NCBI GenBank assembly: GCA_012798135.1
Contig: JAAZNU010000216.1
Location: forward strand, 1-5,825
Source: Veillonellaceae bacterium
GTDB taxonomy: Bacteria; Bacillota_C; Negativicutes; UBA1444
DNA length: 5,825 nt
Direction of reading: 5' to 3'
Every line of letters begins with the position of its first letter. Position 1 is the first letter of the stretch. This document shows positions 1-5,690 of the stretch, piece by piece. The translations under genes and the position numbers were made by a program. The notes beneath the pieces were generated by a model. It saw nothing but the letters and a program-made list of their open reading frames with translations. It searched no databases and had not been told where the DNA came from.

Positions 1-78
1 ATTTTTCTGCAGTCTTAAACAACACCGTGAATGAGCAGACCACTTTTGAACTATCAAAAAAAAATTGGAGGCAATGCA

Positions 79-320
79 CCCTAACGTTTAGCGGTATGTG
101 CATGTTGGCGCAGCATCGCGGTGGCGCGTGTTTTTGCACTCGTGGTGCGATGCAGGGTTATGATGTTGTTTTGTTTATTATCGCGTTGGCAAAAACCGTG
201 ACACCAGGAGGGAGTCCCCGGCGGGAGCCGGTGCGGCCTGCACCGCCATTGAAGCTCTTTCATTTTGACCAGAAGATTCTCGCGGTGCAGAAGCCAATGA
301 CATATACCAATCTGTTAGGG
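79..320. repeat. Long attC-like inverted repeat, site 1
   Basis: The outer ends are CCCTAAC (79-85) and GTTAGGG (314-320). The arms continue inward: left 86-109 contains GGTATGTG then CATGTTGGC, and right 291-313 reads in reverse complement as TTGGTATATG then TCATTGGC. The left arm carries extra bases after CTAAC (GTTTAGC). The interior is clearly more GC-rich than the neighbouring genes and holds further hairpins: GCATCGC (113-119) with GCGATGC (147-153), CGGTGC (229-234) with GCACCG (240-245), and CTGCACCGC (238-246) with GCGGTGCAG (282-290), the last two being mutually exclusive. The gene at 325-1221 ends 4 bases from the GTTAGGG end, as integron cassette genes often end against their attC site. 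Bases 1-78 to the left hold no gene I can support, only a run of nine A (56-64). Open frames running through the site are not coding in my view. Confidence 0.7.
122..203 (+). repeat. Interior motifs shared by sites 1 and 2, copy 1
   Basis: Two blocks recur in site 2. GCAAAAACCGTGACA (189-203) is identical to 1589-1603. The block at 122-146 (TGGCGCG, then TTTTTGC, then TCGTGGT) aligns with 1346-1369 with one gap and a few mismatches. The same order in both sites suggests common descent of the interiors, although the outer arms differ. Confidence 0.6.
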
Positions 321-327
321 CACGTTA
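314..327 (+). repeat. Left end of single-gene cassette (terminal inverted repeat)
   Basis: GTTAGGGCACGTTA matches the reverse complement of 1237-1250 (GTTAGGGCACATTA) at 13 of 14 positions. It overlaps the TAA stop of the gene at 325-1221. The match runs across the gene, beyond the 7-base core, and is better than the match to the other end of site 1 (GCACCCTAAC at 76-85). Confidence 0.75.
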
Positions 328-1221
328 ATTTGTTTTTACTTTGATTTCAAGTTTTTGTTTATGATCTGTTGATTTCTCAAGGTCGCAATAATCATCAGTC
401 GAGAAGAAATAAACAAATAGACTACCAATTCCGGGTTTATTTATAGATGACAAATATGTTTCCCGTACTTTAATTATATTCCATATCATGTTAGACGCTA
501 CCATTGTATATGCATAATCCCTTTGAGTATTAAAGTTCTTAGTGACTATTCTATACTCATTATCTGATTTATAAAGGTATTTCTGAGCATTTTTAAAATC
601 CATCCCGGCGATTGGTTCGTTGGTTCCTGGATCTACAATTTTGAAGAAACCATTAAAGGGGAAAGCTCTTAATGCATGCTTTAAGGAATTGTACTCACTT
701 TTATCAATTATATCACGTGCAAAAATTGATAGAAGGTCTATAATCGGTTCTATACTCTCTTCAATTTTTGAATAAAGAGACTTATCAATGAGACTCTCAA
801 TGTTTATCTGGTAGTAGATGATGTATTGAACGAGTGGGATACTATGTTTTCCGAAATGGATGGGTTCATAAATTTCTTTTAGGGTTAAAGCGTTCTTCTC
901 TGCAATTCCTTGAATAATAGGTTTGTTGAATGCATCATTATTTTTTGAAATGATGAATGGAAGATCTTCGTCTTGAATGCGGTCATTTCGAGGGAACAAA
1001 CCGCATACAAGCTCAAATAAAGTATCGATGCAGTGTAAGTAAGTTACTCTAATATGTGACCTAATGATTTGACTTACTTGATCTTTATCTGAAGTGTAAC
1101 CTTCTACATTAAACTTTTCTGTCCAATAACCAACTTTATCAAGAGCATCTTGATTTATAATCTGCTGGTACCTGAAGAAGTTAGCCTGATAATTCTTGAA
1201 GAATTCCTGTGATAAATTCAT
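325..1221 (-). CDS. Hypothetical protein, cassette cargo
   Basis: This 298-residue protein is one I do not recognise. It has no signal peptide, no lipobox and no clear membrane segment, so it is probably cytoplasmic. The N-terminal two thirds look mostly helical, with aromatic and charged residues (it begins MNLSQEFFKNYQ). The last third looks more mixed alpha/beta and ends in a lysine-rich tail (KQKLEIKVKTN). A proline- and glycine-containing stretch (FKIVDPGTNEPIAGMDF) sits near the middle of the C-terminal half. The ATG at 1221 is chosen because the upstream sequence reaches the cassette boundary after 20-odd bases, leaving little room for an earlier start. The stop is 4 bases from the GTTAGGG end of site 1. 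The long intact frame, AT-rich codon use and tight fit between two cassette ends argue that it is a real gene. It was probably acquired as a cassette; its function is unknown. Confidence 0.8.
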   Translation of the reverse strand: MNLSQEFFKNYQANFFRYQQIINQDALDKVGYWTEKFNVEGYTSDKDQVSQIIRSHIRVTYLHCIDTLFELVCGLFPRNDRIQDEDLPFIISKNNDAFNKPIIQGIAEKNALTLKEIYEPIHFGKHSIPLVQYIIYYQINIESLIDKSLYSKIEESIEPIIDLLSIFARDIIDKSEYNSLKHALRAFPFNGFFKIVDPGTNEPIAGMDFKNAQKYLYKSDNEYRIVTKNFNTQRDYAYTMVASNMIWNIIKVRETYLSSINKPGIGSLFVYFFSTDDYCDLEKSTDHKQKLEIKVKTN

Positions 1222-1236
1222 TTTGGAATTGTTGTA

Positions 1237-1250
1237 TAATGTGCCCTAAC
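1237..1250 (-). repeat. Right end of single-gene cassette (terminal inverted repeat)
   Basis: TAATGTGCCCTAAC is the inverted partner of 314-327 (13 of 14 positions). It also forms the left outer end of site 2. The other end of site 2 (GTTAGCT at 1627) does not complement the CCC part, so the pairing follows the gene block and not the repeat. Confidence 0.75.
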
Positions 1251-1345
1251 GGCCCGGCAATATGGGGAGGTTGTGTTGGCCGACGCAGCACCGGCCTGTA
1301 AGTTGTCACGGCAGACCGTGAATCTGTCCCGGTGCAAGGAGGGCA

Positions 1346-1603
1346 TGGCGCGGTTTTTGCCGTCGTGGTACAATTTTTCTGGCGTAGATGAGTGTCGCGG
1401 TACAAGGCTAATAGAGAGCAGATTAGTTATCACCTTATAGTTATATTATTAACAGTACTGGTGCAGTGTCGCGGTACAAACGTGGTCGAAGGTTGTATTT
1501 TTCATTTTACCTGAAATTTAATTGGGAGTAATGCGGGTTTCCAGGTTGTGCGACCAGTTGAAAACTATCCCGAAGGTTGGAGCGGTTTGCAAAAACCGTG
1601 ACA
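1346..1603 (+). repeat. Interior motifs shared by sites 1 and 2, copy 2
   Basis: These are the partners of the blocks at 122-146 (here 1346-1369) and 189-203 (here 1589-1603, exact over 15 bases). The distance between the two blocks is about 43 bases in site 1 and about 220 bases here, so site 2 appears to be expanded, partly by the local repeats at 1391-1479. Confidence 0.55.
1391..1479 (+). repeat. 15-base direct repeat pair inside site 2
   Basis: AGTGTCGCGGTACAA occurs exactly at 1391-1405 and 1465-1479. A one-mismatch relative, GTCGTGGTACAA, is at 1362-1373. The 9-base CGAAGGTTG is also repeated (1487-1495 and 1571-1579). The pattern suggests local duplication or insertion inside the site. 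Confidence 0.65.
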
Positions 1604-1626
1604 AACAACTTACCCATATTGTCCGT

Positions 1627-1640
1627 GTTAGCTGTAGGGG
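1627..1640 (+). repeat. Left end of five-gene cassette (terminal inverted repeat)
   Basis: GTTAGCTGTAGGGG matches the reverse complement of 5676-5690 (GTTAGCTGTAAGGGG) with one single-base gap. It lies 40 bases past the stop of the last gene in the block and is also the right outer end of site 2. Confidence 0.75.
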
Positions 1641-1680
1641 ATTATTTTTAAAGTCATAACTCAACGACATTGAATCATTA

Positions 1681-2211
1681 TTATTGACAAATGTTATAGA
1701 ATAAATTTGTCATTTCTCTGGTTGACCAGGGTTGTCCAATCATTCTAATTTTGTTTTCATTATCAATAAGTAATGACTCATCAATTATCCATCGAGGGAT
1801 CTCATTATTGTTAAGAAGATATTTTAAATCCTTATCTATTATGGTGTAATAATGATCTTCGATATTTTCAACTTCTGTAACTTTGTTAATAAATTGATTG
1901 TAAGTGAATCCATTAATTATAAATAGTACGGCATAATCATTTCTTTTATTGATGGCAGTCATCATTTTTTGCCATTCAATAAATTTTGAATAACAGGGGT
2001 TGCATCCATCTTCAAGATAAACAATAGAAATATATCTATAAATTTTCCTGAAATCGTTTAATGGCATCAGGTCATTTCTCTGTCTTACCGTATCAAACAT
2101 ATCTAGATTTACTGTTTTCTTTAGATTATTTTTAATATCTCTGTTAATAGATTTATTTGTACAAGCTGTGAGAATTCCTAGGTTTAATAGTAAGAGAACA
2201 AATGGTTTCAT
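1681..2211 (-). CDS. Thioredoxin-like CxxC lipoprotein
   Basis: This 176-residue protein starts with a lipoprotein signal: MKPF, a hydrophobic run of leucines, then the lipobox LTAC with Cys17 as the predicted lipidated residue. After a linker, a strand (YISIVYLEDG) leads into a CxxC pair, Cys70-Asn-Pro-Cys73, followed by a helix (YSKFIEWQKMM). This is the layout of thioredoxin/TlpA-type folds. Later segments (AVLFIINGF, then EIPRWIIDESLLIDNENKI) fit the remaining strands, with the proline at 139 near where thioredoxins carry the cis-proline. In this family such proteins act in the cell envelope as thiol oxidoreductases or as structural derivatives. It is the last gene of the block, 109 bases after the propeller gene. 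A redox role on the neighbouring Cys-rich peptide is inference. No hairpin terminator is evident after its stop before the cassette end. Confidence 0.8.
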   Translation of the reverse strand: MKPFVLLLLNLGILTACTNKSINRDIKNNLKKTVNLDMFDTVRQRNDLMPLNDFRKIYRYISIVYLEDGCNPCYSKFIEWQKMMTAINKRNDYAVLFIINGFTYNQFINKVTEVENIEDHYYTIIDKDLKYLLNNNEIPRWIIDESLLIDNENKIRMIGQPWSTREMTNLFYNICQ

Positions 2212-2320
2212 AATACTATAAAATTTGGTATTATTTTTATGTGGGATAACAGTATTACCTTAATAAATTGGACCCTCTTAAGGAGTAGATGTAGACAGGT
2301 ACTTTCAATATATAGTCCAT

Positions 2321-3346
2321 TCAGAATGGAATATCAAAATATCCAAGAGCTTCATCTCTGTTAATGAAATAGGCTATGATACGTTTGTTGTCCTCATCGA
2401 TACAAAATTGCTCAAATTCATATCCAGTATCTATAGTTTTGAGATAGTTGCCTTCTAAATCAAAGACAATAAATCTGGAGGGTGCTGCTCCTCGAGTTAT
2501 GTTGCCTTGCTGAACAAGACCTAAACTTCCAATATATGATGAAATAATGTTATTCCCAAACATGTGAACTTCAAAGAAAAATGAATTTTTGTCTTGATTA
2601 GATCCATACCAACCTGGTCCATAAATATTAAAGCGCAGATTACCACCTAAATCACAAATGGTCATGAGATCACATCTGGTATGACATTCTACATACAAAT
2701 TGTGTTTAATAGACAAGGTGAATGAAGCATAAGTTTTCTTTTCAAGAGCTTTGGGATGCCTATAACCAAAGTTTTCTAATTTATTAGTGTTTAAATTGAG
2801 CTTGGCTAATTTCATCTCAAATGAATTGATTGAAGTAGGTTGTACAGACTCTCCAAGGATTATACTATCTGAAAGGAAACCAAAAGTTACAAAAGAATTA
2901 TCCATTCTTTTATCAATTTCTGGTTTAAATGCTGGATTATTCAATACGCTATCTAAGGGGAACTTAAATAAAAGTTTTTTACCTGCATCAGGCACCCAAA
3001 ATACTTTGTTTTTATCATCAATTCCAATTGGACCTGGAGCTACAATTTCTCCTGGGCCTTTCCCAATGACACCTGTACTTGTTATATATTTAAAGGTATC
3101 CTTATTGAACAAATGAATACTTTTTTCTCCTTTAGGGAATTTTTCAAGAACAATTAAAATATCGTCTAAAATATATAAGGCGGAATTACCAAATATTATC
3201 TCTGGTTTTATATCAACTATCTTATCTGAAACATTTACAAGATTATTACGGGCTTTTTGTACTTTTTCAGTTTTAGATTCATCAGAACTGTTACAACTAA
3301 ACAATATTAACAGCACTAAATAGGCTTGAAATACCAACTTTGCCAT
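2321..3346 (-). CDS. 6-bladed beta-propeller lipoprotein (TolB-like)
   Basis: This 341-residue protein begins with a signal peptide and lipobox LFSC (Cys18), followed by a Ser/Asp/Glu/Lys-rich linker, so it is an exported lipoprotein. The rest is repetitive beta-strand sequence. Around residues 92-103 it has TGVIGKGPGEIVAP, the G-x-GPGE signature of Bacteroidota 6-bladed propeller lipoproteins, followed by blade-like strands such as KVFWVPDAGKKLLFKF, NLYVECHTRCDLMTI and RFIVFDLEGNYLKTID. Length suits one full propeller. Members of this family are abundant in Bacteroidota and, from family knowledge, often sit beside NVEALA peptide genes, as here. The biochemical role is not established; peptide or ligand binding at the cell surface is a guess. 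The ATG at 3346 directly precedes the signal peptide. A palindrome TCCATTC-A-GAATGGA (2316-2330) overlaps its stop codon. Confidence 0.85.
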   Translation of the reverse strand: MAKLVFQAYLVLLILFSCNSSDESKTEKVQKARNNLVNVSDKIVDIKPEIIFGNSALYILDDILIVLEKFPKGEKSIHLFNKDTFKYITSTGVIGKGPGEIVAPGPIGIDDKNKVFWVPDAGKKLLFKFPLDSVLNNPAFKPEIDKRMDNSFVTFGFLSDSIILGESVQPTSINSFEMKLAKLNLNTNKLENFGYRHPKALEKKTYASFTLSIKHNLYVECHTRCDLMTICDLGGNLRFNIYGPGWYGSNQDKNSFFFEVHMFGNNIISSYIGSLGLVQQGNITRGAAPSRFIVFDLEGNYLKTIDTGYEFEQFCIDEDNKRIIAYFINRDEALGYFDIPF

Positions 3347-3600
3347 ACTTTAAAATAATTTTCAGATGATAAAAATTTTTATTTAAGTACTAAATACAAA
3401 TTCAATCAGATAGATATTTGCAGTAATAAATATTTTCGATAAATTATATAGTTGATTTACAGACGGTATTAATTAAAAGAATATACATAATTGCTTTCAA
3501 TAATATTAGATTCAATACTTTTCTAGATCTTTATAAAAATATAAGGAAGGCTCATATTATTGAATTTTCAATCCTTCTAATTTAAAAATGTATGAAATTT
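3347..3600. other. AT-rich intergenic region before the propeller gene
   Basis: Very AT-rich, with stops in all frames and no gene seen. It must contain the promoter for the two lipoprotein genes if the terminator at 3601-3632 works. I found no good match to the Bacteroidota TAnnTTTG -7 element on the minus strand. A 6-base-arm palindrome ATTGAA-TT-TTCAAT lies at 3559-3572. Confidence 0.4.
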
Positions 3601-3632
3601 AAGGTGCGGTTATTTTTTTATAACCACACCTT
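3601..3632 (-). terminator. Hairpin terminator after the peptide gene
   Basis: AAGGTGCGGTTAT (3601-3613) and ATAACCACACCTT (3620-3632) form a 13-pair stem with a 6-base loop. The single non-complementary position (C versus A on the plus strand) becomes a G-U wobble in the minus-strand RNA, so the stem is complete only for transcripts of the peptide gene. It starts 6 bases after that gene's stop. The T-rich stretch that follows on the minus strand is weak and interrupted. Confidence 0.75.
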
Positions 3633-3638
3633 GTTCTT

Positions 3639-3875
3639 TTATTGGTTTTGATTTGTATTACCTTCTCTTAACCAATAATAATCAATGTAGCAGTGACAGT
3701 ATTCACCACATGCTTTGCATCCATTTGGACAATCAGGATTTACATCAGCATTTGCCTTAGTCATTATTTCAATGCTTTTCCTTTCTGCTGAATCCAGATT
3801 TGTTTTATTAACGCTGAAAACAGTTAGAAGTAAGAACACTCCAGCAAGCCCAGATAAAAAAAGTTTCTTTTTCAT
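3639..3875 (-). CDS. NVEALA-like Cys-rich secreted peptide precursor
   Basis: A 78-residue precursor with a positively charged start (MKKK), a hydrophobic segment at about residues 5-22, a polar spacer, then KANADVNP (40-47) and a Cys-rich tail C49-x3-C53-x2-C56-x3-C60-x-C62. The ANA triplet (41-43) sits where NVEALA-family peptides carry their A-L-A motif; both resemble an A-x-A signal-peptidase site but lie about 20 residues beyond the hydrophobic segment, much farther than in an ordinary signal peptide. Cleavage after Ala43 would release a 35-residue peptide with five cysteines. It lies between the signal peptidase gene and the propeller lipoprotein gene, and has its own terminator and long flanking spacers, suggesting separate expression. 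Assignment to NVEALA rests on length, layout and neighbourhood, since the literal motif is not conserved. Function unknown; a signal or antimicrobial peptide is possible. Confidence 0.8.
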   Translation of the reverse strand: MKKKLFLSGLAGVFLLLTVFSVNKTNLDSAERKSIEIMTKANADVNPDCPNGCKACGEYCHCYIDYYWLREGNTNQNQ

Positions 3876-4136
3876 TTCTTAATTTTTTAAGGTTTGACAT
3901 ATATGAAAAGTCACTCATATTGAGTCTGCAATAGTATTTTATTAGAAGTATTCATTCATTCATGTATTCTAAAATTGACCTTCTTTTCAGATATTTAAAA
4001 GTACTAATAAAGTCAATATTCTAATCAGCATGAGGAATAATAGGATAATATATGGAATGGTTGATCTAAATACAGAATGTTAGAGTTATATTTGGAATGA
4101 AGATTATCCTTTAATGGGATGAATTTTACATATTGT
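3876..4136. other. AT-rich intergenic region before the peptide gene
   Basis: About 260 AT-rich bases with no open frame longer than a few residues. It presumably holds the peptide-gene promoter. The best minus-strand resemblance to TAnnTTTG is TACTATTG at 3936-3929 (one mismatch), without a convincing -33 element, so I do not call it. A short tandem ATTC repeat (x3) lies at about 3950-3961. Confidence 0.35.
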
Positions 4137-5003
4137 TCAATTGATGAACTTAAAAAATCTACCAATATTAACACCATCTTTATTATTTGAGAAGAGTATT
4201 ATACTAGCTTTTCCGATAAGATTCTCTTCTGGAACAAATCCCCAATCTCGTGAATCAATTGAAATATTTCTATTATCGCCTATCATGAAGTAGAAGTTTT
4301 TAAGGAATGTGTATTTTGTTGTTTCTATTCCTTCTAAATAAATCTTCCCATTGTGTTCTTTAATAATATTATTTTCCGAAAAGCCAATTGCTTTTTTGTA
4401 CATTCTTATGTTCTCTAAAGTAAAGTTAATCGACATACCTTCAAATGGAATTATTATAGGCCCAAAGTTATCATTAGTCCATGATTGATTTACCTCATTT
4501 AAAAATGTGTGTTTATCTGGTATGTGGATATTAATTAGATTAGAATCAACTGCCGGAAGAGGGTTAATATATTTCGAATCATTAAAAATATAGTTATTGA
4601 TAAATATTTTTCCATTGCGTACTTCAATTGTATCACCTGGGAGCCCAATGCACCGTTTTATTAATATCCCCTTTGCGTTGTTGTAAGGATGAAGGAAAAC
4701 AACAATGTCTCCATTTTGGACTTTAGATAACCCATTTATTCTTCTGTAAAGATTCTGCTTATGCTTTGCATGTTGAGGACAGAAAAGATTCAACCATGGG
4801 ATTTCTTCTATTGAGGATGGGACTTTTGGTCCATAAACCAACTTGTTTACAAGGATTTTGTCCCCTTCCAATAAAGTATACTCCATTGAAGAGCTTTTAA
4901 TATCATATATTTCAAAAATGAAGATCTTTATAGTCAAACTGATTAAAATAACCAGCAAAATCGATATTACTATTGATAGGTATTTTCTAGTTTTCTTAAT
5001 CAT
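4137..5003 (-). CDS. lepB: Signal peptidase I, accessory copy
   Basis: Type I signal peptidase (family S26), which cleaves signal peptides on the outer face of the inner membrane. From the ATG at 5003 it has 288 residues. One N-terminal membrane segment (about 8-30) follows a basic start (MIKKTRK). Catalytic boxes are intact: SSSMEYTLLEGD with nucleophile Ser39 before Met; KGILIKRCIGLPGD with general base Lys116; and GDNRNISIDSRDWGFVP (242-258). The usual proline after S-M-x is Tyr here. A roughly 100-residue insert separates the last two boxes. The frame stays open to a TTG at 5045, which would add 14 residues; I prefer the ATG because it starts directly before the basic segment. It is shorter than typical housekeeping LepB of Bacteroidota and lies between a LytTR gene and the peptide precursor, so it may be dedicated to that peptide. 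Confidence 0.92.
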   Translation of the reverse strand: MIKKTRKYLSIVISILLVILISLTIKIFIFEIYDIKSSSMEYTLLEGDKILVNKLVYGPKVPSSIEEIPWLNLFCPQHAKHKQNLYRRINGLSKVQNGDIVVFLHPYNNAKGILIKRCIGLPGDTIEVRNGKIFINNYIFNDSKYINPLPAVDSNLINIHIPDKHTFLNEVNQSWTNDNFGPIIIPFEGMSINFTLENIRMYKKAIGFSENNIIKEHNGKIYLEGIETTKYTFLKNFYFMIGDNRNISIDSRDWGFVPEENLIGKASIILFSNNKDGVNIGRFFKFIN

Positions 5004-5089
5004 GATAATTGTCTTGAGGTTATTGTTCAATTCTCCTAGGATCAATATTAATCCTCCATGCGAAGCTTAATTATATGATTATTAATGTG

Positions 5090-5449
5090 TCATGTTTGAA
5101 CCAATTCTATATTTTGAGATTCGAGAAAGCTTTTTAGATTTTTTTTAAATGTCTTATATCTCTTCTTTGATAAGGGCAATTCTGTTTTATTTGTTAACGT
5201 GATTTTTCTAGAACAATAACTTTCTACATATGAGAACGACACTATATAGGAATTATGAGTTCTATAGAAACATGAAACTGCAAGAGAATTGCAGAACCAT
5301 TTCAGCATATGGTATGTTATTATTGAATCAGTATTTCTCAAGTGAACAATGGAAAATTTTCCTGATGCTTTAATATAAATGATTTCTCTGGTGCTGATCA
5401 TCCTTGAGCCAGAAGAAGTTTTAATTTCAATAATTGAATTTTGTACCAT
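5090..5449 (-). CDS. Stand-alone LytTR DNA-binding regulator
   Basis: The 119-residue protein is nearly all one LytTR domain (about residues 6-107). Characteristic segments are REIIYIKASGKFSIVHL, FYRTHNSYIVSFSYVESY (the family's F-x-R-x-H-x-S-Y-x-V core) and ITLTNKTELPLSKKRYKTFKK. LytTR domains bind DNA, usually as the output half of two-component response regulators; here the receiver domain is absent. Such regulators often control secreted peptide, toxin or surface-protein genes. It is the first gene of the minus-strand block, 86 bases before the signal peptidase, with about 225 bases of leader to the cassette end, so it may regulate the block. How it senses a signal cannot be seen. The ATG at 5449 fits the domain start. 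Confidence 0.9.
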   Translation of the reverse strand: MVQNSIIEIKTSSGSRMISTREIIYIKASGKFSIVHLRNTDSIITYHMLKWFCNSLAVSCFYRTHNSYIVSFSYVESYCSRKITLTNKTELPLSKKRYKTFKKNLKSFLESQNIELVQT

Positions 5450-5675
5450 ATTGCCATTTTTATAATCTAATTACTTTCAATGGTTTAAATATGACGCCAT
5501 TTAATATGGGTGGTAGTCAAGAAAGAATGTATTTTGTAATGATTGGAAGGTTGCTTAGCTGGTTTACAAAAATTAAATGTAAAAAGGAATAAAGTTGAAA
5601 TTTTAGTTTGCAATGGTTTATTTTATTTCGGATGAGGAAGAAATTAATAGTTACTGTAATTATCTATGTATGCAT
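5450..5675. other. Leader region of the five-gene block
   Basis: AT-rich with no gene I can support. It separates the cassette end from the LytTR start and is the likely site of the block's promoter, but I see no clear Bacteroidota -33/-7 pair. A 17-codon plus-strand frame (5539-5592) is noted elsewhere and not called. Confidence 0.35.
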
Positions 5676-5690
5676 CCCCTTACAGCTAAC
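5676..5690 (-). repeat. Right end of five-gene cassette (terminal inverted repeat)
   Basis: CCCCTTACAGCTAAC is the inverted partner of 1627-1640 with a single-base gap. It does not complement the right end of site 3 (GTTAGGGAGC), so as with the single-gene unit the match runs across the genes. Confidence 0.75.

Larger units (their letters stand above)
85..1249 (-). mobile_element. Putative single-gene integron-like cassette
   Basis: Read on the minus strand, this unit starts with TTAGGGCAC just after the G at 1250, has a 27-base leader before the ATG at 1221, one gene, a stop codon 4 bases from CCCTAAC, then inverted-repeat site 1 ending at the G of position 85. A short leader and a stop abutting the recombination site are typical of integron cassettes. 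The start matches the inverse core of its own site, as expected for a unit that once circularised. The boundaries assume cleavage between G and TT. If the sites are read on the plus strand instead, the same logic gives 315-1627. No integrase lies in the window, so mobility is inferred. Confidence 0.5.
1244..1632. repeat. Long attC-like inverted repeat, site 2
   Basis: The left arm starts CCCTAAC (1244-1250) and continues CGGCAATATGGGGAGGTTGT. The right arm (1605-1632) reads in reverse complement as CTAAC then CGGACAATATGGGTAAGTTGT, so the arms share CAATATGGG plus most of the flanks. The left arm again has extra bases between CTAAC and the paired block. Inside is a nested hairpin: GCACCGG (1288-1294) with CCGGTGC (1329-1335), enclosing TCACGG (1306-1311) with CCGTGA (1316-1321). 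The roughly 390-base stretch without a gene between 1222 and 1680 is almost entirely this element. Two minus-strand open frames across 1181-1433 look like chance products of the GC-rich repeat. Confidence 0.7.
1250..5689 (-). mobile_element. Putative five-gene integron-like cassette
   Basis: Read on the minus strand, the unit starts with TTAGCTGTAAGGGG (5689-5676), carries five genes in one direction, and ends with CCCCTACAGCTAAC (1640-1627) followed by site 2. Its start matches the inverse core of its own site over 14 of 15 positions (one base gap), while the next core downstream is different (GTTAGGG). This is the signature of a circularised cassette. More than 4 kb and five genes is far larger than the usual one-gene integron cassette. 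Plus-strand reading of the sites would give 1628-5807. The limits are inferred and no recombinase is visible. Confidence 0.45.

Noticed and set aside
27..344. Plus-strand open frame starting at GTG (105 codons)
   Set aside because: It runs straight through inverted-repeat site 1 and its composition follows the GC-rich repeat; no known motif, so treated as chance.
1181..1433. Two minus-strand open frames upstream of the hypothetical gene
   Set aside because: Both lie within the GC-rich part of site 2, overlap each other in different frames, and their protein sequence looks like translated repeat.
2316..2330. Palindrome TCCATTC-A-GAATGGA overlapping the propeller stop codon
   Set aside because: The one-base loop and lack of a following T run make a terminator call unsafe.
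2787..3116. Plus-strand open frame inside the propeller gene
   Set aside because: Antisense shadow of the well-supported propeller lipoprotein.
4843..5070. Plus-strand open frame over the start of the signal peptidase
   Set aside because: Antisense of the membrane segment of the peptidase, which explains its hydrophobic sequence.
5539..5592. 17-codon plus-strand frame (MIGRLLSWFTKIKCKKE), amphipathic and basic
   Set aside because: Attractive as a pheromone next to a LytTR gene, but far too short to stand alone, with no ribosome site or promoter evident and on the opposite strand.
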